32,929 bases of DNA from Litorisediminicola beolgyonensis. GTDB lineage: Bacteria; Pseudomonadota; Alphaproteobacteria; Rhodobacterales; Rhodobacteraceae. Both the position numbers and the translations under genes were made by a program. The notes under the pieces are model-generated. The model saw only the letters and a program-made list of their open reading frames with translations, made no database searches and was not told where the DNA came from. The stretch lies in contig NZ_JBHTMU010000044.1 in assembly GCF_042679605.1 (NCBI RefSeq), positions 1-32,929 of the forward strand. The letters are read 5' to 3'. Positions 8,265-16,790 of this stretch are shown one piece after another (positions within the stretch are counted from its first letter, which is position 1; every line of letters begins with the position of its first letter).

Positions 8265-11200
8265 ATGACCGATATTATCATCAACGGCACGCTGACCATC
8301 GACGAAAGCCCCTTGCTGCAGCCCTCTCCGGATGGTGACGACGGCAACGAGGCCGTCATCTCCTCGGCCTTCGCCAGCATCCTGACGGCCGAGGGTCTTC
8401 TGACCGGCGACATCCTCGCGACCGGCAACACCGCGACGACCTATGAAGGCGACAGCGGCGATCCCTACATCACGATCGACCCGCAAGGCAGCACGATCAA
8501 CAGCCTCTATTTCTCCGATGCCGACGGCAATCTCCTGACCGGGACCGATCCGTCCGGGCTATCGACGGTCGATGACGAGCCGATCTACCTGACCTCGCTT
8601 GCGGGCAATGACGACGTGGTCATCGCGACCACCGGTCCCGGCGGGACCGGAACCGTCGTCGCGGTCTTCTATCTCAACGATTCCGCCGACAACCTTTCGG
8701 CCGAGATCGAGATGGTCACCTTCGTGCCCCTGAAGCATGTCGGCGGCGACCCCGACGACACCATTGATTTCAACGACCTGCTCTACGTCTCGACCCAGGG
8801 CTCGCTCAGCTTCGACTTCAGCAATCTCGATTCCGGCAACTTCCTCTTCGTCGGCGTGGCGGACGGCAATTCCGGCGTCGTGGTCTCGGGCCGGAATATC
8901 GTGATCGAGACCGACGGCTCGATGGACAGCACCTCGGACAGCTACAACACCTCGCAGGGCGGCCAGGGCGCGACCGGCGGCATCAACAACCAGATGTATT
9001 CGGTGCCGAAAAACAATTTCCCGAACACGGGCGTCTATACCTTCGTCACGGACCTCGTCGACGGCACCTTCACCGATATCGACGACATGAGCTATTCGGG
9101 CCTTCTCGACGTCGTCGATGCAGAGGCTTTCGTCTCGCAGATCCAGGGCAAGGGCCCGCGCAAGATGACCATCGACGTCTGGAGCGCGCAGGCCGACAGC
9201 GCCGGGATCGGCTATGTCGACAGCACCAACCCGGACAATGACGGCGACTATACCGGCGATTATCTGGGCGACGAGGACCCCTCCGCCCCGGGCAATGACG
9301 CCATCGAAGACGACCTCCCCGTCACCGTCCGGCGTGTCGAGATCTACAACAATCCTGTCGACGGTGCCCGGGCGCTTCTGCAGACCTTCGATCCGGCCGA
9401 CGCAGACGCGAACGGCGTTCAGAAAAAGGGCGTATTCACAATCACATGGGTCGACGGCAACACCTTCTCGATCGAGGGCTTCGACGCGCTCCACTCGATC
9501 AAGTGGTACACCGACGATCCGGAAACGACGTCCGAGGAGACCTTCAACCGCTTCTGGGTGACCGCGGATTCCGGCAAGTTCGACATCGGCAAGATCGATA
9601 TCTCGCGTGGCGAGACGACGCCGAAGGAGGTCGGCGACACGCTCTTTATCGACGATGACGGCCCGAACGCGGTGATCGTCGATACCGGAACCGGTGTCGT
9701 TCATGACGAGACGCCCGGACCGGACGGCGATGCCGACGACGATCTCGCCGTGCCCGCCGGTGCGATCGGTCAGGCGACGAGCGCCGGTCCGGTCGTGGCC
9801 CTGCCCGCCTCGCCCGATTACGGCACCGACGGCGCTGGCAGCGCGGACTGGGCGCTCGAGGTCACGGATGGGGCCGACAGCGGTCTCGACGCCACGGGCG
9901 GCGGCAACATCCTGCTCTACCAGGTGTCCGACACGGAGGTCGAAGGCCGGGTCGGCGGCGAGCTCGGCGCGGTCGCGTTCAAGATCACGCTGAATGGCGA
10001 CCTGACCCTGACGGTCGTGCAATATCTCGCGATCCTGCACGGCGATACGCTCAGCGATGACGAGGCGGTCTTCATGGCCGATGGCGCGTTGCGCGCGGCG
10101 CTGACGTTGACCGACAAGGACGGCGACTCGCACAAGACCACCGAGGATATCGGCGACAAGGTCGGTTTCCAGGACGACGGACCGGCTGCGGCCATCTCCG
10201 ATACCGGAGCCACGGTCCTGCACGACGAAACCCCGGGACCGGATGCGGGCTCGGATGACGACGCCCTGACCGTTCCGGGCGCCATCGGCACCGCCACGAG
10301 CGCCGGTCCGGTCGTCGCCCATCCCGGAGCGCCGGATTACGGCACCGACGGCGCCGGAAGCGCGGCATGGTCGCTTGCGGTCGATCCGGCCGATAATGAC
10401 AGCGGTCTCGACGCCACCGGCGGCAGCGACATCCTGCTCTTCGCCACCTCCGCCAACACGGTCGAAGGCCGCGTCGGCGGCGTGGGCGGTCCGGTGGCTC
10501 TGGTGATCACGCTCAACGGCGATCTCAGCCTGACCGTCGAGCAGCGACTGGCGGTGGATCACGGCAATGCCACCGATCCCGACGATACCGAGATCATGCG
10601 CGACGGCGCTCTTCGCGCGGTGCTGACGCTCACCGACGGCGATGGCGACACCGACACCAAGTTCGAGCCCATAGGCGACAAGGTCCGCATCCGCGACGAT
10701 GGACCGGTGGCAGCCATCACGCTGACGGGCGTGGACGTCACCCATGACGAAACGACAGGCGTCCAGGGCGATGTCGACGACCAGGGTGGCGCCGCTCCGG
10801 CCGCGTTCACCGCGCTCGGCACCGTCGCTGGCTGGGCCCTGTCCTCCGGCGCGGTTGTGACCTCGGCGGGCACGGATTACGGCACCGACGGCGGAAGCGC
10901 CGCCCAGGACGGCTGGTCGCTGGAGGTCGGCTCCACCAACAACTCCGGTCTCCTGACGCTGGCCAACAACGCCATCCTGCTGACCAAGGTCGGCGAGGTG
11001 ATCGAAGGCCGCGACGCGGTCACGAATGAGCTGATCCTCGCGGTCATGCTCACCGACGCGCAGGAACTGGCAGTGGCGCAATACGCCCCCGTCCGGCACC
11101 CGACCGCCGATCCCAACGAGACGGTCACAATGGCCGAGGAGGCGTTAAAGGTGGTGCTCACCGCCACGGATGGCGACGATGACGAGACCAGCGCCGAGAC

Positions 11201-13415
11201 CTTCGTCGGCGACCTCGTCTCGATCCGGGATGATGGGCCGCAATCGGACCCGCCCGCTGCAGCGAAACTTGAGGAAGACGACCTTGCGACAGCCCTCAGC
11301 ACAGGCGTGAATGAGGACCTGTCCGTCGGGCTCGACAGCGCGACCATATCAATTTCAGGTGCCTCCTTCGGCTCCGGATTCGACGCCCCGGGCGTGTTCC
11401 AGATCGACCCGACGGCCCTTGGCACGCTGTCAAACCTTGTCTCGCACGGCGAAGCCGTCACATACCAGATGAATGGCACCGACACGATTGAGGGTTGGGC
11501 GGACGGCCGACTGGTCTTCACCTTCACGCTGGTCGACAACGGCGACAACACCGCAGACGCGACGCTGACGCTTAACGATCAGCTCGACCACGAAGCGGGT
11601 GGGGGTGAGAACGACGTTCTGCGCCTCGTCGGTGGAGGAACGACGGACGTCATCGACTTCACCGGCGTCCTCGACATCCGTGACGCCGATGGTGACCCCG
11701 CGGCACTCGACAACGACTTCCTGACCTATATCGTCATGGACGACATACCCATCCGCTCCGGCGCCAGCGCGGCCGACACCGTCCACGAAAGCGCGACCAC
11801 AAACGGGTCCGGTGGCGGCACAGCGCTGGGAACTCTGAACCTCGCACCCCTGGTCACCTCGGGCACCGATGAAGACGCCACATGGGCGCTCACCGGCGTC
11901 CTGAACCAGACCCTTTCGAGCCACGGGACGACACTTGTCTACGGCATCGAGGCAGGCGCTCTTGTTGCGCGCGCAGGGGTCGGCGGCGACGTGATCTTCT
12001 CGATTACTGTCTCGGCGGCAGGCATGCTCAACTTCCTGCTGCAGGGTCCGCTCGACCATCCGGCGGGCAATGGCGCCAACACTCTGGACATCGACCTGTC
12101 GAGCGCGGTTCAGGCGATCGACTATGACGGCGATACGGTGGGGCTCGAAGCGGGCGATGCCGTGGTGACCGTGGTCGATGACCTGCCTGAACTCGGAGCG
12201 ATCACCGTCGATCCGGATACCTCCGACCATCCCGGCACGCCGCGCGCGACCGAGGTGGAGTTCCTTGCCGGCGAGTTCCTGACCTTCGATCTGAACCCCG
12301 ACGACAATGCCGACGTCAACGGTTCCGACGCCACCTACATCTTCACCGACGTCGTCAACGACCTGCCTCCGATCGAGGGCCTCATGGCCGCAATCGTCGA
12401 CGATGGCGCGCGTGTCGTGCATTACATCGACAAACCGGGAACGGCAGAAAACCCCGGCACTCCGGGAGAGTATGACCCCGGGATCGACCAGGACATCTTC
12501 GAGGCGGTCTTCAATTTCGACGGAGACGGCAATTACGACGGCACCGTGAATTTCAACGTGCTCTCCGATCCGCTGGCCGAGCCGATCAATTTCGACTTCG
12601 AGGATCTGCCCTCGGGTCAGAACCTTCACGGCACGATCTCGGCGTCTGACACCTACGATCCGGAAGCCGGAGGCCTGCTGATCTTCCCCGAAAACGCGAT
12701 CCTTGCCTCTGACGGCACGTTCACGAATGACAGCGAGACGACCAATACCTCGAAAGGAGGCGGTCCTGTCACCATCGGCAACTCGAACCAGATGTTCGAT
12801 CCCGAAGAGGGCCATTGGTTCGCTTATGTGGACGACCCGGACCCCGCCTCGATCGCCGGCTCCGGGCTCGACCAGAACAATGCCGATGACGCGGACACCG
12901 TGAAGTTCTCCGGGTCCATCGAGGTCAGTGCGGCCTCCATCGAGATCGTTCAGGTCCAGGGCAACAAGCCAGCGAGCATGATCATCTCCGCCTTCGACAT
13001 GCCCGAAGGCATCACAGTGAACGACGAGACCTCATCGCGAAACTTCATAGAGAACCCCGACGCCGGTGCGACCGCAGTGAAAATCATCAAGGTCGAGATC
13101 GTGGACGCGGCGAAAAAGACGACCACGTTCTACGAGGACGCCGAAGGTGTCTTCTCGATCGAGGTGACCGGAGTAGACGCGCAGGACGAGATCATCTTCT
13201 ACACCGCCGGTCTCCACGATCTGACGCGGGTGCAAGCCACTGGTGGCAAGTTCGATATCGGCGGCTTCAACATCGACCAGCCGGCGCCGACCCCCGACCA
13301 GGCGTTCATCTACACCGTGCAGTCGAGCGATTTCGACTTCGACCTCGCAACGGCCGACTTCTCGGTCACCGTCGATGGGACCGGCATCTACGACTCGGAC
13401 GTCCCATTGATCTAA
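8265..13415 (+). CDS. Large acidic repeat adhesin, T1SS-143/DUF5801 type
   Basis: The protein is 1716 residues, highly acidic, without a Sec signal peptide or membrane segment, as expected of a type I secretion substrate. It begins with a T1SS-143-like unit (TLTIDESPLLQ to about 180). A core of repeats follows, with DDGP/DDxP boundaries at residues 464, 637, 811, 989, 1159 and 1305. The first units share HDETPGPD, PDYGTDGAGSA, DSGLDATGG, VEGRVGG and ITLNGDL, the pattern of T1SS-143/DUF5801 units. A module of about 250 residues occurs twice, before (about 180-450) and after (about 1440-1672) the core, each ending in GKFDIG. I see no GGxGxDxUx nonapeptides, so it is not a classical RTX protein. 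The C-terminus (FSVTVDGTGIYDSDVPLI) is acidic and hydrophobic and may act as the secretion signal. Likely role: surface attachment or biofilm, by inference. No T1SS genes are nearby. The ATG is chosen because a GGGG/AGGA element precedes it and the N-terminus fits the repeat family. Confidence 0.8.
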   Translation: MTDIIINGTLTIDESPLLQPSPDGDDGNEAVISSAFASILTAEGLLTGDILATGNTATTYEGDSGDPYITIDPQGSTINSLYFSDADGNLLTGTDPSGLSTVDDEPIYLTSLAGNDDVVIATTGPGGTGTVVAVFYLNDSADNLSAEIEMVTFVPLKHVGGDPDDTIDFNDLLYVSTQGSLSFDFSNLDSGNFLFVGVADGNSGVVVSGRNIVIETDGSMDSTSDSYNTSQGGQGATGGINNQMYSVPKNNFPNTGVYTFVTDLVDGTFTDIDDMSYSGLLDVVDAEAFVSQIQGKGPRKMTIDVWSAQADSAGIGYVDSTNPDNDGDYTGDYLGDEDPSAPGNDAIEDDLPVTVRRVEIYNNPVDGARALLQTFDPADADANGVQKKGVFTITWVDGNTFSIEGFDALHSIKWYTDDPETTSEETFNRFWVTADSGKFDIGKIDISRGETTPKEVGDTLFIDDDGPNAVIVDTGTGVVHDETPGPDGDADDDLAVPAGAIGQATSAGPVVALPASPDYGTDGAGSADWALEVTDGADSGLDATGGGNILLYQVSDTEVEGRVGGELGAVAFKITLNGDLTLTVVQYLAILHGDTLSDDEAVFMADGALRAALTLTDKDGDSHKTTEDIGDKVGFQDDGPAAAISDTGATVLHDETPGPDAGSDDDALTVPGAIGTATSAGPVVAHPGAPDYGTDGAGSAAWSLAVDPADNDSGLDATGGSDILLFATSANTVEGRVGGVGGPVALVITLNGDLSLTVEQRLAVDHGNATDPDDTEIMRDGALRAVLTLTDGDGDTDTKFEPIGDKVRIRDDGPVAAITLTGVDVTHDETTGVQGDVDDQGGAAPAAFTALGTVAGWALSSGAVVTSAGTDYGTDGGSAAQDGWSLEVGSTNNSGLLTLANNAILLTKVGEVIEGRDAVTNELILAVMLTDAQELAVAQYAPVRHPTADPNETVTMAEEALKVVLTATDGDDDETSAETFVGDLVSIRDDGPQSDPPAAAKLEEDDLATALSTGVNEDLSVGLDSATISISGASFGSGFDAPGVFQIDPTALGTLSNLVSHGEAVTYQMNGTDTIEGWADGRLVFTFTLVDNGDNTADATLTLNDQLDHEAGGGENDVLRLVGGGTTDVIDFTGVLDIRDADGDPAALDNDFLTYIVMDDIPIRSGASAADTVHESATTNGSGGGTALGTLNLAPLVTSGTDEDATWALTGVLNQTLSSHGTTLVYGIEAGALVARAGVGGDVIFSITVSAAGMLNFLLQGPLDHPAGNGANTLDIDLSSAVQAIDYDGDTVGLEAGDAVVTVVDDLPELGAITVDPDTSDHPGTPRATEVEFLAGEFLTFDLNPDDNADVNGSDATYIFTDVVNDLPPIEGLMAAIVDDGARVVHYIDKPGTAENPGTPGEYDPGIDQDIFEAVFNFDGDGNYDGTVNFNVLSDPLAEPINFDFEDLPSGQNLHGTISASDTYDPEAGGLLIFPENAILASDGTFTNDSETTNTSKGGGPVTIGNSNQMFDPEEGHWFAYVDDPDPASIAGSGLDQNNADDADTVKFSGSIEVSAASIEIVQVQGNKPASMIISAFDMPEGITVNDETSSRNFIENPDAGATAVKIIKVEIVDAAKKTTTFYEDAEGVFSIEVTGVDAQDEIIFYTAGLHDLTRVQATGGKFDIGGFNIDQPAPTPDQAFIYTVQSSDFDFDLATADFSVTVDGTGIYDSDVPLI
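9654..11228 (+). repeat. Three tandem ~520-bp coding repeats in the adhesin
   Basis: Within the adhesin, units beginning at codons 464, 637 and 811 (nucleotides 9654, 10173, 10695) recur every 173-178 codons, up to the next boundary at codon 989. Units 1 and 2 are the most alike, with nearly the same DNA at segments such as ACGAGCGCCGGTCCGGTCGT and GATTACGGCACCGACGGC. Unit 3 is more diverged, and later units (codons 989, 1159, 1305) only share the boundary motif. The similarity of units 1 and 2 suggests a fairly recent duplication and gives a substrate for recombination that could change unit number. Confidence 0.75.
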
Positions 13416-13450
13416 GTCGCTCCGGTCGGCTAGGGCCGAACGGGGTGAAA

Positions 13451-13484
13451 GAGCCGGGCGCGGAGGCCACGCCGCGCCCGGCTC
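13451..13484. terminator. Hairpin between convergent adhesin and metalloprotease genes
   Basis: A perfect 13-bp GC-rich stem (GAGCCGGGCGCGG at 13451-13463, complement at 13472-13484) with an 8-nt loop lies 35 bp after the adhesin stop and 36 bp after the protease stop. There is no T-run on the plus side; on the minus side TTTC follows. It probably stops transcription from both directions, though not as a textbook rho-independent terminator. A second inverted repeat (12-bp arms 13511-13522 and 13549-13560) spans the protease stop codon. Confidence 0.7.
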
Positions 13485-13520
13485 GCTGCCCGGCGATCTG
13501 CGCCGGGACGGATCGGGGCG

Positions 13521-16328
13521 TCAGGCGAGAAACAGCAGATCCGCCATCGACGCCCCGATCACGTTCTCCAGAACCACCGTTCCCTCGACACTCTCGATCC
13601 GGGTGTCCGAACCGATCTCGGTCAGGCTGAAATCGCCCGACGCAAGCCCGGTGAGCGCGATGTCGAGCACGTCCTCGCCCAGCGCGAAATCGGTGATCGT
13701 ATCGATGCCCCAGCCGCGCTCGAGCACGAAGACATCGTCGCCCGCGCCGCCCGAGATCGTGTCGTCGCCCGCCTCGCCGCGTATGCGGTTCGCCGCGTCG
13801 TTGCCGGCAAGCCTGTCATCGAACCCGCTGCCGGTCAGTTGTTCTATCAGCGTGCCGAAGGCGATGGAGAGCGCGTCGCTGCCCGTCGGCGTCACCGTGC
13901 TGAACGCCCCCGGCGCCAGATCGACATCAACCGCCTGTGTCGCGTCGCTCAGATCCCAGTGATCCTCGCCGCCGCCATCCCAGAGCGCCCCCACCCGCGC
14001 CGCGAGATCGGAGGCTGTGTAGGTGTCGTCGCCCGACGCGGTGGCGGTGTCCGCGCCGTAGAGATACTGCAGCGCCGCGATGTCGTAGAGCGCGTAGCCG
14101 GTCTCGTAGCCAGACGCAGTGTCATGGGCGGAATACTCCATGACCGTGTATTGCCGATCCGATTCTGCCGTCGGCAGATGCGCGTGGTTCAGGCCCATCG
14201 CGTGACCAAGCTCGTGCAGCAACACCCAATGCCCCGCCTCGCCGGGCGCAATCCCGTCGAGAAGGACGCCGTCATCGAGCCAGAAATCCGAGGCGCGGGT
14301 CCCGACCTCCCCTCCGTTCGGGAACCCCGCGGAGCCCAGCGTCGAGCCACCCAGATCGCAGGAACCCAGCGCCATCACCGCCTCGGTTTCGCTCGAGACC
14401 TCGACGAAGGTGATCTCGGTCAGGGCCTCGATATCGTCCATGACCGCCCGGATGACGGCGCGCTCCTCGGCCGAGAATGTCTCGAAACTCGGACCGACCG
14501 AGGCGCGCGCATAGCTGCCGTAATAGACCGGAACGTCTTCGAGGAAGGCGTAGGTCACGGTCACGGCGGTGCCGAGAGGCTGGCCCGCGTTGAACCGGTC
14601 GTCTGCGCCCTCGGCAAGGAGGCCCTCGATGTAATACGGCACATCCGTCGCCGCCTGCACCGATACCGTGACCGTCGCGCTGACCGAACGGCCCTCTCTG
14701 TCCGTCGCGGTGTAGGAAAAGCTGTCCGTGCCCGACGCGCCCAGGGGTGCCGCGTAGCTCACCGCGCCATCCGCCGCGACCGTGACCGCGACGCCCAAAG
14801 CGCTGATCATGTCCGCCGCGGTTACCGTCAGCCCGGCGCTGTCATTGGCCAGGACGTTGGCGCCTTGCAGCGCCGTGCCCTCGGTCAGCGACCAGTTATC
14901 GGCCTGCGCTTCGGGCGCGGGGCTCTCGGGCGCCACCACCGTCACCACCACGACGCCGGTATCGGTGCCGCCCTTTCCGTCGGAGACAGAATAGACAAAC
15001 CGATCGGTCCCGGTGATCCCGGCGCCGATCATGTAGGCGAAGCTGCCATCCCCGTTCATCGACACCGAGGCGCCAAGTTCGCTCACCGGGGCGTAGGCCG
15101 CGACGACAAGCGCATCGCCGTCGGGATCGACGTCATTGGCGAGGACCGAACTGCCGATGTAGAACGTGCCCGCCGTCACCGTGATCGCATCATCGACCGC
15201 CACAGGCGCGCCGTTCGCGCCGCCGCTCACCTCGACAGTGACCCAAGCGGTCGCCGAGCCGCCCTGCCCGTCGGAGACGGTGTAGGAGAACCGGTCGCTC
15301 CCGGTGAACCCCGCCGCCGCGACATAGTCGAACCGGCCGTCACCGCCCATCGTGATCGAGCCGCCCGCCGCGCTGACCGCATCGAAGCCGCTCACGCTCA
15401 GCGCGTCACCATCGGGATCGGTGTCGTTGACCAGAACGGCGCCCGACAGCACCGCCCCGCCGGACACAGCGAAGGCGTCATCGACCGCGACGGGCGCGTC
15501 GTTCACCGCCTCGATGGTGACCGACACATCGGCCCGGGCCTGCCGCCCTGCCGCATCGACAACGGTGTAGGTGAAGCGGTCCAGGCCGCTCAGGTCCGCG
15601 CCGCCGCGATAGGTCAGCGTGCCGTCGGCATTGATCGCAACCGCGCCGAGCGCCGCGCCGCTCACTTCGACCACGCGCAGACCGATCCCGCGGTCATTGG
15701 CCAGAACGTCGAGCACCGCGACGCCGTCCTCGACCAGTACCGCGCCATCGGCCTCGGCCACCGGGATATCACTGGGCAGATCCGCCACCGCGACGGTCCC
15801 GTCCGAGAAGCTCAGGAACTCGATCCCGCTCAGACGGTCGGTCACGCCACCGGCATCGGTGACGAGCAGCACGTCGCCATCCCAGCCGAAGACATACTCC
15901 CCCAGCGCCCCGCCATAGAGCGCCAGATCGGTGCCCTCGCCGCCGATCAGCGTGTCGCTGCCCAGACCGCCATCGAGCGTGTCGTCCCCGGCCCCGCCGT
16001 CCAGCAGGTTCGCGCCGTCATTGCCGGTCAGCGAATTTTCGATCCCGTTGCCCCAGCCCGAGAGATCGCCGGTGCCGGTCAGCACGAGGTGCTCGAGATC
16101 ATCGCAGAGGAGGAAATCGACCGACGCGCGGACCGTGTCGTCGCCGCCATTGCGCTTTTCCGTGACGATGTCGTCCGCTCCGTCGACCACGTAGACATCG
16201 TTGCCGCGCCCGCCCTCTAGCGTGAAGGCGCCGCCCTCCGCCGAGAGCCAATCGTCGCCGTCTGTGCCGGAGACCGTGTTCGGATCCGACGCGCCCGGGC
16301 CGCCGCCCGGCTTGTTCCTGGGTGCCAT
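13521..16328 (-). CDS. Secreted RTX metalloprotease with Ig/cadherin-like repeats (serralysin-like)
   Basis: The protein is 935 residues from the chosen ATG at 16328 (MAPRNKPGGG). Order of parts: RTX-type Gly/Asp repeats at about 17-150 (ANLLDGGAGDDTLDGG, GSDTLIGGEG); four Ig/cadherin-like repeats at about 190-570 with APVAVDDA, VLANDVDPDGDAL and FSYTVSDGQGG motifs; a zincin protease domain at about 575-830; and a short C-terminal RTX block (NRIRGEAGDDTISGGAGDDV). The protease has HELGHAMGLNH at residues 705-715 (HExxHxxGxxH) and a Met-turn VMEYS near 727-731, both diagnostic of metzincins and closest to M10 serralysins. There is no signal peptide, and the C-terminus (MADLLFLA) is hydrophobic, as in type I secretion substrates. 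The RTX and Ig-like stalk in front of the catalytic domain is unlike a simple serralysin of about 480 residues. An in-frame ATG at 16466 would add a poor N-terminal extension, so I prefer 16328. It converges on the adhesin gene. Confidence 0.85.
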   Translation of the reverse strand: MAPRNKPGGGPGASDPNTVSGTDGDDWLSAEGGAFTLEGGRGNDVYVVDGADDIVTEKRNGGDDTVRASVDFLLCDDLEHLVLTGTGDLSGWGNGIENSLTGNDGANLLDGGAGDDTLDGGLGSDTLIGGEGTDLALYGGALGEYVFGWDGDVLLVTDAGGVTDRLSGIEFLSFSDGTVAVADLPSDIPVAEADGAVLVEDGVAVLDVLANDRGIGLRVVEVSGAALGAVAINADGTLTYRGGADLSGLDRFTYTVVDAAGRQARADVSVTIEAVNDAPVAVDDAFAVSGGAVLSGAVLVNDTDPDGDALSVSGFDAVSAAGGSITMGGDGRFDYVAAAGFTGSDRFSYTVSDGQGGSATAWVTVEVSGGANGAPVAVDDAITVTAGTFYIGSSVLANDVDPDGDALVVAAYAPVSELGASVSMNGDGSFAYMIGAGITGTDRFVYSVSDGKGGTDTGVVVVTVVAPESPAPEAQADNWSLTEGTALQGANVLANDSAGLTVTAADMISALGVAVTVAADGAVSYAAPLGASGTDSFSYTATDREGRSVSATVTVSVQAATDVPYYIEGLLAEGADDRFNAGQPLGTAVTVTYAFLEDVPVYYGSYARASVGPSFETFSAEERAVIRAVMDDIEALTEITFVEVSSETEAVMALGSCDLGGSTLGSAGFPNGGEVGTRASDFWLDDGVLLDGIAPGEAGHWVLLHELGHAMGLNHAHLPTAESDRQYTVMEYSAHDTASGYETGYALYDIAALQYLYGADTATASGDDTYTASDLAARVGALWDGGGEDHWDLSDATQAVDVDLAPGAFSTVTPTGSDALSIAFGTLIEQLTGSGFDDRLAGNDAANRIRGEAGDDTISGGAGDDVFVLERGWGIDTITDFALGEDVLDIALTGLASGDFSLTEIGSDTRIESVEGTVVLENVIGASMADLLFLA

Positions 16329-16790
16329 GACCTGTGCCTTTTCGCCTCTGTGACGCACCGGAGAGAGCCTCCGGCACACCGCGATCCGAAACCCGGATCG
16401 GACTGTTTCTGGAAACACGCGCCCCGTGACCGGCCACAGGTCCAAGACGCGACGGATGGAAACCATCCTCTCGACACAGCCTCTCTAGGGGGCAGCCGGT
16501 CGAGTCATACAACATCTGCTCGCTACCATCCTATTTGGGTGATAATGCGGCTGAAAGCACAAAATTATGCCGCAATTTCGCCGGGAAAGCGCCCGTTTGC
16601 GGAAATCTGCCGATGCGAATGGGGCGACTCGCGGCTCCGAGCCGCCGCGCCGGAAAAGCCGGTTTTCAGCTTTTCCTGCCGGTCGGTAAACTTCGTGACC
16701 GCGTGATTTTTGTTATCGCCACCAGTGCTTGCCTGCCCGACCCGGCGCCCGCTACAACCACGGGATCGGGACGCAGGGAGGGACGGGACG
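16329..16790. promoter_or_regulatory. Divergent region between metalloprotease and prpE
   Basis: This 462-bp stretch contains no gene I can support and should hold the promoters of both flanking genes. A 6-bp hairpin (GGATGG-AAA-CCATCC, 16454-16468) lies in the protease leader. The part at about 16515-16600 is less GC-rich (GGGTGATAATGCGGC, CACAAAATTATGCC). No operator could be assigned to a known regulator. Confidence 0.4.

Noticed and set aside
8559..11099. 846-codon open reading opposite the adhesin
   Set aside because: The plus frame has clear repeat families and acidic secreted-protein composition. The minus product merely mirrors the repeats.
13839..16220. 793-codon plus-strand reading opposite the metalloprotease
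   Set aside because: Arg/His/Ala-rich mirror of the RTX and Ig-like repeats; the minus frame has the zinc protease motif.
16329..16466. Longer metalloprotease N-terminus from ATG 16466
   Set aside because: The extra 46 residues have a basic, leaderless composition unlike T1SS substrates, and the ATG at 16328 is followed by the usual Pro/Gly-rich start and RTX repeats.
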